Under the pieces are notes generated by a model. That model was not told the origin of the DNA. It worked only from the letters and a program-made list of their open reading frames with translations, and made no database searches. Below, in pieces: positions 19,931 to 29,564 of a DNA stretch of 32,054 nucleotides. The stretch comes from Bacteroidales bacterium. Lineage in GTDB: Bacteria > Bacteroidota > Bacteroidia > Bacteroidales > VadinHA17. Every line of letters begins with the position of its first letter. Within the stretch, counting starts at the first letter, position 1. Both the position numbers and the translations under genes were made by a program. Location of the stretch: assembly GCA_021163295.1 (NCBI GenBank), contig JAGGXD010000201.1, positions 1 to 32,054 on the forward strand. Reading direction: 5' to 3'.

Positions 19931-21718
19931 ATGAAAAACATAAGGAACTTTTGCATAATTGCTCACATTGATCACGGAAAGAGTACGATTGCCGACAGGT
20001 TACTCCAAAAAACGGGGACACTTGATGGCAGGGATTTTCAGGATCAGGTGCTTGATAATATGGATCTTGAGAGAGAAAGGGGAATTACGATCAAGAGTCA
20101 TGCAATTCAGATGGAATATTTTTCAGGCGACCGGAAATACTTTTTGAACCTGATTGACACTCCGGGGCATGTTGATTTTTCATACGAAGTATCACGGTCA
20201 ATAGCATCATGCGAAGGAGCTTTACTTATTGTTGACGCCACACAGGGAATACAGGCACAGACAATTTCAAATCTTTACCTTGCAATAGAACATGATCTGG
20301 AAATAATTCCTGTATTGAATAAAATGGATCTGGACAATGCCATGCCTGAAGAGGTAAAAGACCAGATAACAGATCTTCTAGGGTGTGAAAGGGATGATAT
20401 TATTGAAGCCAGCGGGAAAACAGGAATGGGGGTTGAATTAATATTAGAGGAGGTTATCCAGAAAATCCCTTCTCCTGAAGGTGATCCGGATGCCCCATTG
20501 CAAGCCTTGATTTTTGATTCGATTTTTGATTCTTTCCGTGGGATACATGCATATTTTAAAATTATTAACGGCACGATACAAAAAGGGGACCCGGTACAAT
20601 TTGTTGCGACTGGCAAGAAGTACCATGCTGATGAAATAGGTGTTTTGAAACTTAAACTGGAACCAAGGAAAGAATTAAGTGTCGGTGATGTGGGATATAT
20701 TATATCGGGGATCAAAACTTCATCAGAGGTGAAAGTAGGAGATACTATCACTCATGTTGACAGACCGTGTGGTAAAGCGATTGAAGGTTTTGAAGATGTA
20801 AAACCAATGGTTTTTGCAGGTATATATCCTGTGGATGCCGATGATTATGAGGAATTAAGAAACTCTATTGAGAAGCTTAAGCTGAATGACGCATCACTTA
20901 CTTTTGAACCGGAATCATCTGCAGCACTGGGATTTGGATTTCGCTGCGGGTTTCTTGGTCTGCTTCACATGGAGATTGTTCAGGAGCGGCTCGACCGTGA
21001 GTTTGATATGAATGTGATAACAACGGTTCCCAATGTATCTTACCTTGCATATACAACCAGGGGGGAGGTTATTGAAGTGCATAATCCATCAGGATTGCCG
21101 GAGCAAACTCATATTGATTACATTGAAGAACCTTACATTACTGCACAGATTATTTCGAAGGCAGAATATGTAGGGTCTGTTATGAATTTATGTATAGAAA
21201 AGAGAGGGGTTATTAAAAACCAGGTCTATCTGACAAGCAACAGGGTAGAATTGACTTTTGTACTGCCTCTTGCTGAAATTGTATTTGATTTTTACGATAA
21301 GCTAAAGAGTATTTCAAAAGGGTATGCCTCTTTTGATTATTTTCAATCGGGGTTTGAAAAAGCTAATCTTGTGAGACTTGATATTTTGTTGAATTCAGAA
21401 ATGGTGGATGCTTTGTCATCATTAATTCATAAGGATAATGCATATGCACTGGGCCGCAAAATGTGTGTAAGGCTCAAAGAACTTATTCCAAGGCAGCAAT
21501 TTGATGTCCCTATCCAGGCGGCAATCGGATCGAAAATTATTGCCCGCGAAACAATAAAAGCTTTGCGGAAAGATGTAACTGCAAAGTGTTATGGAGGTGA
21601 TATTACTAGAAAGAGAAAGTTGCTGGAAAAGCAGAAAAAGGGGAAAAAGCGAATGAGGCAGGTTGGAAATGTTGAAGTTCCTCAGCAGGCTTTCCTGGCT
21701 GTTCTGAAGTTGGACTAG
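19931..21718 (+). CDS. lepA: Elongation factor 4 (LepA)
   Basis: 595 aa; [41 protein letters not shown]-terminal [35 protein letters not shown]. Confidence 0.99.
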   Translation: MKNIRNFCIIAHIDHGKSTIADRLLQKTGTLDGRDFQDQVLDNMDLERERGITIKSHAIQMEYFSGDRKYFLNLIDTPGHVDFSYEVSRSIASCEGALLIVDATQGIQAQTISNLYLAIEHDLEIIPVLNKMDLDNAMPEEVKDQITDLLGCERDDIIEASGKTGMGVELILEEVIQKIPSPEGDPDAPLQALIFDSIFDSFRGIHAYFKIINGTIQKGDPVQFVATGKKYHADEIGVLKLKLEPRKELSVGDVGYIISGIKTSSEVKVGDTITHVDRPCGKAIEGFEDVKPMVFAGIYPVDADDYEELRNSIEKLKLNDASLTFEPESSAALGFGFRCGFLGLLHMEIVQERLDREFDMNVITTVPNVSYLAYTTRGEVIEVHNPSGLPEQTHIDYIEEPYITAQIISKAEYVGSVMNLCIEKRGVIKNQVYLTSNRVELTFVLPLAEIVFDFYDKLKSISKGYASFDYFQSGFEKANLVRLDILLNSEMVDALSSLIHKDNAYALGRKMCVRLKELIPRQQFDVPIQAAIGSKIIARETIKALRKDVTAKCYGGDITRKRKLLEKQKKGKKRMRQVGNVEVPQQAFLAVLKLD

Positions 21719-21748
21719 CGCGAAAAACTATTACATCAGATTTCAAAT

Positions 21749-22432
21749 TCAGCAAATAAGTTTAAAGCCTTTCCCATGTACATTTATGATCTGAATTGAC
21801 GGATCATCTTTCAGGTATTTGCGTAGCTTAGTGATATATACATCCATGCTACGGGCATTAAAATAATTATCATCAATCCATATAGTGCGTAGTGTAAAAT
21901 TTCTTTCAAGAACTTTATTCTTATTGTTGCAAAGAAGTTTCAGTAATTCTGATTCTTTAGTTGTAAGCTTCTTTTTTTTGTTTCCTTTCTTAAGGAATTG
22001 ATTTTGTTTGTCAAAAATATATTTACCAATCGGGCAGGTTTTATTTTCCTGCAAAGTTTCTTGTTTAGTACGGCGAAGGATAGCTTCGATTCGGTAAAGA
22101 AGCTCTTCCATGCTGAAAGGCTTCGTAATATAATCGTCAGCGCCTATTGAAAACCCTTCCAAAACATCTTCTTTCATCGATTTTGCAGTGAGAAAAAGTA
22201 TTGGTATATCGCTGTTTATTTGCCTTATTTCTTTGGCAAGCGTAAATCCATCCTTTTCAGGCATCATAACATCCAGAAGGCAAAGATTAAAATATTCTTT
22301 TATAAAACCTTTGTATGCTTTGTTCCCGTCACCGTAGAGCTCAGTTTCATAGCCTTTTGCATTCAGATATTCCTTTAACAGAGATCCCAGGTTCTCATCA
22401 TCTTCTGCTAGCAATATTCTTGTCTTATCCAT
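21749..22432 (-). CDS. rprY: OmpR/PhoB-family response regulator, RprY-like (likely start MDKTRILLAEDDENLG rather than the longer ORF)
   Basis: Receiver ILLAEDDENLG...LLDVMMPEKDG...FLTAKS...GADDYITKPF plus a C-terminal winged helix; ATG at 22430-22432 overlaps the kinase stop by 8 bp. Confidence 0.88.
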   Translation of the reverse strand: MDKTRILLAEDDENLGSLLKEYLNAKGYETELYGDGNKAYKGFIKEYFNLCLLDVMMPEKDGFTLAKEIRQINSDIPILFLTAKSMKEDVLEGFSIGADDYITKPFSMEELLYRIEAILRRTKQETLQENKTCPIGKYIFDKQNQFLKKGNKKKKLTTKESELLKLLCNNKNKVLERNFTLRTIWIDDNYFNARSMDVYITKLRKYLKDDPSIQIINVHGKGFKLIC

Positions 22433-24026
22433 GGTTATTTGTATTAAGAGGGAATGATAATATAAAGCGTGAGCCTTTTCCGGTTTGACTTTCAATATTT
22501 ATTGATCCCCCGTGTTCTTCAACAATGGTTTTAACATAACAAAGACCAAGTCCAAATCCTTTTACGTTGTGAATATTACCAGTTGAAACACGATAAAACT
22601 TTTCAAATATTCTTTTCTGGTCTTTTTTTGAGATACCAATCCCATTGTCTTTTACTGCAATAAACAATTTTTTCCTGGTATCCCATGCAGAGAGAGTTAT
22701 TTCCGGTTCTGTATTACAATATTTTATAGCATTATCAACGAGGGTTGACAAGACATTTAAAAAATGTACTTCATCTGCTCTGATAATTCTATTTTTTGCG
22801 TTTATGTCCAAAATAATATTGCCATTTTTATTCTTGATCTGCATCTCAAAGTTTGATGCTACATTGGATAGCAGTAAATGGGCATCAATTTCTTCATAAT
22901 TTAATTTAATTTTTCCTTTATCAAATATTGCCATTTGGAGCACTTTTTCAACCTGGTAACCAAGGCGTTTACTTTCTTGTTCAATTATTCCTGAGATATG
23001 TTTAAGTTTTTTTCCTGTAATGCCTATCCCCTTATCTTTGAGCATTTGAGAGGCAAGAGAAATAGTTGAAATGGGCGTTTTTAATTCATGTGTCATATTG
23101 TTCACAAAATCTGTCTTAATTTGTGATAGCTTTTTCTGTCTGAATATTATTAACAACGTAGCAATAAATGTCATTATCAGGAAGATTGTCAGGAAAGTTG
23201 AAGAAGCTCCTATGAACCCCAGTGATTTATAAAATAGTTTTTTTTCTTTTGGAAAATACAGGGCAAGAAATGCCCTGGATGAAAACAGATCGTTTGGAAA
23301 CAGTGCCCGTAAATATACATCCGATTTAGTTTTCGTTCTAAAATCATTCGTTTTACATAGCATGCCGGCGTTCACTTTTTCTATAGCAAACTGATAGTTT
23401 ATATTAATACCACGCTTTTTGAGTTCCTTTTCCAATAACTTATTCATGGTGTTAAAATCAATTCTTTTTTCAATTTCCGGTTTTCTTTTGATCATCTTAT
23501 TCATAACCTTATTAATGATCACGGTTTTGTTATTTACTTTTTGCTTCAAATATGCGTTAGCAATCTGGTTAGGATAGGAAAAAATTTCTCGGGGATCATT
23601 CATGTCCGGATCAATAATACTTACCCCGATACTATCACGAATAGAAAAACTATTGTTTTGTAAACTTTCAAATAGGTAAAGATCTTGTTGATAAAATGAA
23701 GTGTTTGTTTCGATCTTTATATCATTTAACCTGCCATTTTCTTTTGAAAATTGAAACCCAATATCAGAATAGGAAGAGAAATTGTATTGAAATGGTTTGA
23801 CTGCTGAATCAACCCCTGAAAGCACCATTTCATCCACAACATAAATAAGTGCTTCTCTTACTTCCAACTCATTTATTACAGCTGATAACGCCTGGTTTAC
23901 AAAATACTTAAATTGTTGCTCTTTAAGTTTAACAGCCCTTTTTATCCAATATCCCTGTACAAGTATCAGACCCAGTAAACCAAGCGTCATGAGGATAGCT
24001 AAAACCCAGATTTTCTTCTTGCTCAT
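22425..24026 (-). CDS. Sensor histidine kinase (RprX-like)
   Basis: 533 aa; two TMs flanking a periplasmic domain; H-box NNMTHELKTPISTISLASQML, N-box DNAIKYC, G-boxes DNGIGISKKDQKRIFEKFYR and KGFGLGLCYVKTIV. Confidence 0.95.
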   Translation of the reverse strand: MSKKKIWVLAILMTLGLLGLILVQGYWIKRAVKLKEQQFKYFVNQALSAVINELEVREALIYVVDEMVLSGVDSAVKPFQYNFSSYSDIGFQFSKENGRLNDIKIETNTSFYQQDLYLFESLQNNSFSIRDSIGVSIIDPDMNDPREIFSYPNQIANAYLKQKVNNKTVIINKVMNKMIKRKPEIEKRIDFNTMNKLLEKELKKRGININYQFAIEKVNAGMLCKTNDFRTKTKSDVYLRALFPNDLFSSRAFLALYFPKEKKLFYKSLGFIGASSTFLTIFLIMTFIATLLIIFRQKKLSQIKTDFVNNMTHELKTPISTISLASQMLKDKGIGITGKKLKHISGIIEQESKRLGYQVEKVLQMAIFDKGKIKLNYEEIDAHLLLSNVASNFEMQIKNKNGNIILDINAKNRIIRADEVHFLNVLSTLVDNAIKYCNTEPEITLSAWDTRKKLFIAVKDNGIGISKKDQKRIFEKFYRVSTGNIHNVKGFGLGLCYVKTIVEEHGGSINIESQTGKGSRFILSFPLNTNNHG

Positions 24027-24069
24027 ATCAATACAAATATAGTTCTGATTTTATTATTCATATTGTTTT

Positions 24070-24106
24070 TTAACAATATTTAACATCCTCTTAATATTTG
24101 TTAACA
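24070..24106 (+). repeat. Four helically phased TTAACA-type direct repeats, putative OmpR-family regulator box
   Basis: TTAACA 24070-24075, TTAACA 24080-24085, TTAATA 24091-24096, TTAACA 24101-24106; start-to-start spacing 10, 11, 10 bp. Confidence 0.65.
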
Positions 24107-24125
24107 TTAGTTTAGCCTATCTTTG
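24097..24125 (+). promoter_or_regulatory. Bacteroidota-type promoter for the secreted acidic protein gene
   Basis: TTTG at 24097-24100, 17-bp spacer, TATCTTTG (TAnnTTTG) at 24118-24125; 26 nt from the ATG. Confidence 0.7.
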
Positions 24126-24151
24126 TTTCAGGAATTATTAAAATCATAATC

Positions 24152-24754
24152 ATGAAAAAAACCAGTCTCAAAAAAATATTATTTGCTGCAAGTTTCTGCC
24201 TCTTTACCGGAGCTTTTCTTTTTGCCCAGGAAAAAGATAATAAGAAGGTTCATATTACAGTAAAGAAAAATGACGCAACAACCGTTGATACTTCATTTAC
24301 TCTTGATGAAGATATGGATAAAGATGAAATTCAAAAGATGATCCATGAACTATCGGGGATGGATGTTAAGGTTCATCACGGAGATAAAATGGGTCATGTT
24401 TATGCATTTTCAGTTAAAGATTCTGTTGACTTTGATACAGATATAGATGTAGATATGAAAGAAATGGAAATTAAAGTAATTGTTGATGATGATGGAGAAA
24501 GTTTTGCGGATATGCATAAAGATGATAAGGGGAATGTTTTTATAATGAAAAAAGAAGCTGATGATAAAAGTATTATTGTACTGGAAAGCAGCGAAAAACC
24601 TATACGTTTTGTAACAAAAGATGGGAAAGAACTTGAATTTATTGTGAAAGACAAAAAATCTGGCACGGATATTGCATTAAATAAGGTGAAAGTGATTACG
24701 ATCGAAACAAGTGAGGATGGAGTTATAAATATTGTTGTTTCAGATAAGAAGTAA
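24152..24754 (+). CDS. Small secreted acidic protein of unknown function
   Basis: 200 aa; signal peptide MKKTSLKKILFAASFCLFTGAFLFAQ; very D/E/K-rich mature region (DEDMDKDEI, DFDTDIDVDMKEMEI, VDDDGESFADMHKDDKG); divergent from the two-component system. Confidence 0.85.
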   Translation: MKKTSLKKILFAASFCLFTGAFLFAQEKDNKKVHITVKKNDATTVDTSFTLDEDMDKDEIQKMIHELSGMDVKVHHGDKMGHVYAFSVKDSVDFDTDIDVDMKEMEIKVIVDDDGESFADMHKDDKGNVFIMKKEADDKSIIVLESSEKPIRFVTKDGKELEFIVKDKKSGTDIALNKVKVITIETSEDGVINIVVSDKK

Positions 24755-24793
24755 TATTTTTTTTTTCATAGGTAAGTTAATTTAGGGTTAAAG

Positions 24794-24823
24794 AAGGGAT
24801 TGCATAAGCGGTCCCTTTTTTTA
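24794..24823 (+). terminator. Rho-independent terminator after the secreted acidic protein gene
   Basis: agggattg-cataag-cggtccct hairpin (two G-U pairs) followed by tttttt. Confidence 0.7.
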
Positions 24824-25243
24824 TTCAATAATAAGTCTATTCTTTGATTTCAGAGTATTTATATCCAGCTTGAAAACGCCGGAAACCCCTTTAATATTCT
24901 TAACTGAAGAAATGACCTGTTGTTTTTGGTTGTCTGATAGATCTCCGTGAATTTGCAGGAAATAATCAATGTTACGTAATTCTTCAATTAAAAAACCCTT
25001 CTCGCTTTTATTGACGATTAAAAAATATTGCAGGTAGGCTTCTTCATCATAAAATGTGTAAACCGAAAAAACCTGTTCAATTTCTTTCCTTTTAGTAAAA
25101 TGGTCGGCACCTTTTTTCAGACTGATTTCCAGTACTTTATTCATCTCCCAGCTAAGATGATAGTCATTCTCTGAAGATGAAATACCAAGCAGGAAAAAGT
25201 TGAAATCAAATTGAAAAGTTAGTTTATGTTTTTTCTTTTTCAA
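24821..25243 (-). CDS. IPExxxVDY-family protein (variant motif)
   Basis: 140 aa; LIEELRNIDYFLQIHG aligns with the family motif; position downstream of rnc is typical of Bacteroidota. Confidence 0.7.
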   Translation of the reverse strand: MKKKKHKLTFQFDFNFFLLGISSSENDYHLSWEMNKVLEISLKKGADHFTKRKEIEQVFSVYTFYDEEAYLQYFLIVNKSEKGFLIEELRNIDYFLQIHGDLSDNQKQQVISSVKNIKGVSGVFKLDINTLKSKNRLIIE

Positions 25244-25298
25244 AACTCAATTAAAAATTTCTTAAATGTACGAAATTTTGGAATTTGGAGAAAAGAAA

Positions 25299-26033
25299 TC
25301 AATTGCCATTTTTAATCCGGAGGAGTGCTTGTTCAGCGGCATTTTGTTCAGCTTCTTTCTTGGACATTCCCTTACCTGATCCGGCTTTTTGGTTTTCAAT
25401 TATTAGTGTTGAAAAAAACAGGTGTTCATTTTGATAGTTGTTTGGCATTTCTTCGTTTGAAAAAATAATTTCATTTTTATTTTTCTGCCCCCACTCAAGT
25501 ATTTGGCTTTTAAAGTCGGTTCCATTAGTAATTATCTCTTCAGTAAGGAAGTTGTCAGAGAGAATTTTTTTTACAACATACTTTTTTGTTTTATTGTATC
25601 CCTTATCAAGATATATTGCTCCAAGCAGAGATTCCAGGGCATTACCAAAAGGATTAAGTGTGGTATTGTCTTTATTTATCTGGGATTGAAGCAATTGTGG
25701 AATACCCAAATCTACAGCAATATGATTAAGAGTATCACGCTGTACAATTCTGGCGCGGACCTTCGAAAGAAAACCTTCATTTTTATTAGGGAACTGTTTA
25801 TATATGATATCAGATACAATAGCTTCGAGAATGGCGTCACCAAGGAATTCAAGCCTTTCGTTATTCAATAGCGATCCGTTATGCAATTTAAGAGGTGCAG
25901 AGCTATGAATAAAAGCAAGTTTGTATAAATAAAAATTCCCGGGAATAAACCCCAGGAACTTGGTAAACTTTAAACGGGTTCGAAGACCCTTCGAAAAAAT
26001 CATTTGAGAGGTTAAATTTGAGTTTTTTGTCAA
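25299..26033 (-). CDS. rnc: Ribonuclease III
   Basis: NNERLEFLGDAILEAIVSDIIY catalytic signature, second ALESLLGAIYLDKGY, C-terminal dsRBD GSGKGMSKKEAEQNAAEQALLRI. Confidence 0.98.
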   Translation of the reverse strand: MTKNSNLTSQMIFSKGLRTRLKFTKFLGFIPGNFYLYKLAFIHSSAPLKLHNGSLLNNERLEFLGDAILEAIVSDIIYKQFPNKNEGFLSKVRARIVQRDTLNHIAVDLGIPQLLQSQINKDNTTLNPFGNALESLLGAIYLDKGYNKTKKYVVKKILSDNFLTEEIITNGTDFKSQILEWGQKNKNEIIFSNEEMPNNYQNEHLFFSTLIIENQKAGSGKGMSKKEAEQNAAEQALLRIKNGN

Positions 26034-26035
26034 GA

Positions 26036-27289
26036 CTAAACAATATGTTTCTTTAATATTATGCTGGCATTATGACCACCAAACCCAAAAGTGTTACTTA
26101 GAACAACGTTAATTTCACGTTTCTGGGCTTTATTCAGAGTAAAGTTCAGCTTATTATCAATTTCAGGATCAGGAGTTGTATGATTAATTGTCGGAGGTAT
26201 AATGCCATTTTTCAAAGCAAATATTGAAATAATAGCTTCTGCAGCACCTGCTGCTCCCAGCAAATGACCTGTCATTGATTTAGTGGCACTAATGTTCATT
26301 TTATAAGCATGCTCTCCGAACACATTAAGTATCCCAAGAATTTCAGAAATATCTCCACGGGGAGTTGCAGTTCCGTGAATATTAATATAGTCGATTTCTT
26401 CAGGTTTCATTCCTGCATCATCTAATGCATTTTTCATTACTAAAACAGCACCAAGCCCTTCCGGGTGGGGTGCAGTTAAATGATACGCATCAGCCGACAT
26501 TCCTCCGCCGGCAACTTCAGCATAAATTTTAGCACCACGTTTAATAGCATGGTCATATTCTTCAAGAATAAGCGTTCCTGCTCCTTCCCCCATAACAAAA
26601 CCATCACGATTTGCATCAAGCGGCTTTGAGGCAGTTTTGTAATTCTCGTTGTTGGTTGAAATGGCTTGCATTGAGTTAAACCCACCAACACCGGCAGCAT
26701 TAACAGATGCTTCAGATCCGCCGGACACAAAAATATCAGCTTTGCCAAGGCGTATATAATTATACGCGTCCAGTAATGCGTTAGTAGAAGTGGCACATGC
26801 CGAAACAGTCCCGAAATTTGGCCCCCTGAATCCGTATTTTATGGAAATGTGACCCGCAGCAATATCAGAGATCATCTTCGGGATAAAGAAAGGACTGAAA
26901 CGCGGAGTCCCATCACCCTTAGCAAAATCTACTGCTTCCTTCAGGAATGTTTCTATTCCGCCAATACCCGAACCGTAAATCACTCCAACCCTGTCTTTGT
27001 CCACTTTCTCAAGATCAATGCCTGAATCAGTAATGGCTTCGTCTGTAGCTACCAATGCATATTGTGCATATCGGTCAAGCTTGCGGAGCTCTTTCCTGTC
27101 AAAGTGTTCTTTAGGATCGAAATTCTTTACCTCACAGGCAAACCTGGTTTTGAATTTCTCGGCATCGAAATGTGTAATAAGGTCACAGCCACTTACACCA
27201 TTCTTCAGGGCTTCCCAGAAATCACTAACTGTATTGCCCAATGGTGTAATAGCACCAATTCCAGTGACTACTACCCTTTTTAACTCCAT
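26036..27289 (-). CDS. fabF: 3-oxoacyl-[acyl-carrier-protein] synthase II (FabF)
   Basis: 417 aa; VVVTGIGAITPLGNTV, VSACATSTNAL active-site Cys, INIHGTATPRGD, TKSMTGHLLGAAGA, SNTFGFGGHNASIIL. Confidence 0.98.
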   Translation of the reverse strand: MELKRVVVTGIGAITPLGNTVSDFWEALKNGVSGCDLITHFDAEKFKTRFACEVKNFDPKEHFDRKELRKLDRYAQYALVATDEAITDSGIDLEKVDKDRVGVIYGSGIGGIETFLKEAVDFAKGDGTPRFSPFFIPKMISDIAAGHISIKYGFRGPNFGTVSACATSTNALLDAYNYIRLGKADIFVSGGSEASVNAAGVGGFNSMQAISTNNENYKTASKPLDANRDGFVMGEGAGTLILEEYDHAIKRGAKIYAEVAGGGMSADAYHLTAPHPEGLGAVLVMKNALDDAGMKPEEIDYINIHGTATPRGDISEILGILNVFGEHAYKMNISATKSMTGHLLGAAGAAEAIISIFALKNGIIPPTINHTTPDPEIDNKLNFTLNKAQKREINVVLSNTFGFGGHNASIILKKHIV

Positions 27290-27324
27290 TTTCGATGTTG
27301 TTTTTGGGAAATTAGAGGCAATTC

Positions 27325-27561
27325 TTACTTGATGCTTTCTTCGAGATGCTTGATTGCTTCTCCTACGGTTGAAATATTTTCAGCTTGATCATCAGGAATT
27401 CCAATGTTGAATTCTTTTTCAAATTCCATGATCAATTCAACAGTGTCAAGAGAGTCAGCACCCAGATCGTTTGTGAAACTGGCTTCCGGTGTAACTTCAT
27501 TTTCATCAACACCTAATTTGTCAACGATAATCGCTTTTACTCTTGATGCAATGTCAGACAT
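27325..27561 (-). CDS. acpP: Acyl carrier protein
   Basis: 78 aa; [21 protein letters not shown] phosphopantetheine-attachment site. Confidence 0.99.
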   Translation of the reverse strand: MSDIASRVKAIIVDKLGVDENEVTPEASFTNDLGADSLDTVELIMEFEKEFNIGIPDDQAENISTVGEAIKHLEESIK

Positions 27562-27737
27562 ACCTTTAAATTTTAATTAATACTAAAAAAGATAAATAAT
27601 TACGCTGCAAAGAAATGTAAATCAAAATTATTATTCAAATAAAAATAATGTTTTTTAATCTATTGTCTATCTTTTTTTAAAAAAAAAGAAAATAAATTTT
27701 AATTTTGAATATAGTTAATGAATATAAAGCGTTAAAA

Positions 27738-28304
27738 ATGAAACATATCTGTATTTTTGCCTCAGGTAACGGAACAAATGCAAAAAATATCATTGAATAC
27801 TTTAAAAAGACGAGTAATATTGAAGTATCCCTGGTCTTATCCAATAAAAGGGAGGCCTATGTGCTTCAGCGAGCACAATTATCAGGTGTATCAAACAGGT
27901 TTTTCTCCAGAGAAGATTTCAATAATTACACTGTATTGAAACTTCTTGAGGAATACAAGATTGATTTTATTGTGTTAGCAGGATTTCTCTGGTTGATGCC
28001 AAAAGATTTTTTAAGAGCTTACCCGAATCGTATTGTCAATATTCATCCTGCACTTCTTCCCAAATACGGAGGAAAAGGAATGTACGGGGCCAGGGTGCAC
28101 GAGACTGTTCTGGAAAACAAGGAGAAGGAATCAGGAATCTCTATTCATTATGTAAATGAAGAGTATGATAAAGGGGATATCATTTTTCAGGCAAGGTGTA
28201 AAATTGAACAGGGTGAAACAGCAGGTTCATTGGCGAACAAAGTACACAAACTCGAATATGAACACTACCCGCTGGTGATTGAAAAATTAGTGGACAGTAT
28301 TTAA
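27738..28304 (+). CDS. purN: Phosphoribosylglycinamide formyltransferase (ATG start at 27738 rather than the ORF-track TTG at 27705)
   Basis: ICIFASGNGTNAKNIIEYF, VLAGFLWLMPKDFL, NIHPALLPKYGGKGMYGARVHE, SGISIHYVNEEYDKGDIIFQ. Confidence 0.97.
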   Translation: MKHICIFASGNGTNAKNIIEYFKKTSNIEVSLVLSNKREAYVLQRAQLSGVSNRFFSREDFNNYTVLKLLEEYKIDFIVLAGFLWLMPKDFLRAYPNRIVNIHPALLPKYGGKGMYGARVHETVLENKEKESGISIHYVNEEYDKGDIIFQARCKIEQGETAGSLANKVHKLEYEHYPLVIEKLVDSI

Positions 28305-29564
28305 CAAATCGGTAATAACACTTTTTACTTTTTCGTAATCTTCCCTGTTTTCTTCTGAAACCGGTTCTACCGGTGGTGCTTTTACCTTAAGAGGATCAAT
28401 GGGAGTTCCATATTTATAGAATCTGAAATCCAGATGAGGACCTGTTGATAATCCTGAGCTGCCTACATAACCGATTATATCCCCTTGTTTAACATATTTG
28501 CCCGACTTTACACCCTTCCCATACCTGCTAAGATGCATATAAGCAGTTGTATAAACAGAATTGTGCCTGATCTTTACCATTCGTCCCGCACCACCAAAAT
28601 ATCCTGTTTTAATTATTTTTCCATCACCGATAGCATGAACAGGCGTACCGACAGGAGCTGCATAATCCACCCCATGGTGGGGGCGTCGGATTTTTAATAT
28701 TGGATGTAAACGGCTGTTTGAAAACCTGGAACTTATCCTGGAAAATCGTAACGGGGCTTTCAGAAATGCCTTCCTGAGACTATTCCCGTTAATATCAAAA
28801 TAACTTTCACTGTTGTTCTGAACAAACGGAATTGCAAAAAAGTCTTCCCCCATATGGTTAAACCAGGCAGCATAAATTTTACTGATCCCTATTGAAGTAC
28901 TGTCAACATACTGTTCTTCATATACTATTTTAAACGAATCGCCTTTTTGTAATCCGAAAAAATCTATACTCCAGGCAAAAATTTCAGAGAGATCATTTAC
29001 AAGAACCAAATTAAGGCTTTCCTCGTTTATTGTATTCCACAATGAAACAGATATTATACCCGAAGCTGTTTTCTGTTCGGCAATAATTTGTTTGGTTTCT
29101 TTATAAACATTTATTGAATCTCCCAGGTCAAAGACAATGTAATCTGTTGGCGTATGTTCATATACTACGTACCTTGTTCTATTAAGACTGTCTTTGGTTT
29201 GAAAAACAACGTAAGGATTACCCCTTTTAATTTTCCTGACATCAAATACTTCACGGGATAATTGGACAACCTGATTAATATCAGGGTTGGGAACTCTATA
29301 TTCTGATAAGAGATCGGAGAGGAACTGGTTTCTTCTTATTTTCCCTTCAATTATATTTAATGAATCATACGAAATGCCATATTTTAAATGAACAGCTTTT
29401 GGCGTTGTAATACTGTCTGTTGGTAATACCTCGCTAAAAGTACCGGTAGTTCTTTTGCAGGCAGGGTTAATAAATATTAGTATCCCTGAAAATAGCAGAA
29501 ACAAAAAATAAACAATTTTCCTATTCAATTTTTTATTTTTTTCTGATACTTCATACCACAACAT
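28287..29564 (-). CDS. M23-family (LytM-type) metallopeptidase, membrane-anchored or exported
   Basis: 425 aa; N-terminal TM/signal [44 protein letters not shown] ... [20 protein letters not shown]. Confidence 0.95.
   Translation of the reverse strand: MLWYEVSEKNKKLNRKIVYFLFLLFSGILIFINPACKRTTGTFSEVLPTDSITTPKAVHLKYGISYDSLNIIEGKIRRNQFLSDLLSEYRVPNPDINQVVQLSREVFDVRKIKRGNPYVVFQTKDSLNRTRYVVYEHTPTDYIVFDLGDSINVYKETKQIIAEQKTASGIISVSLWNTINEESLNLVLVNDLSEIFAWSIDFFGLQKGDSFKIVYEEQYVDSTSIGISKIYAAWFNHMGEDFFAIPFVQNNSESYFDINGNSLRKAFLKAPLRFSRISSRFSNSRLHPILKIRRPHHGVDYAAPVGTPVHAIGDGKIIKTGYFGGAGRMVKIRHNSVYTTAYMHLSRYGKGVKSGKYVKQGDIIGYVGSSGLSTGPHLDFRFYKYGTPIDPLKVKAPPVEPVSEENREDYEKVKSVITDLLNTVH

Noticed and set aside
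24034-24041. Minus-strand TATATTTG as -7 element for the sensor kinase gene
   Set aside because: Matches TAnnTTTG but lies only 7 bp from the start codon and has no appropriately spaced -33 element; a leaderless transcript is possible but unsupported.
27623-27707. TAnnTTTG matches in the acpP/purN divergent intergenic region (27623-27630 minus, 27700-27707 plus)
   Set aside because: Very AT-rich region where such matches are expected by chance; no matching -33 elements.
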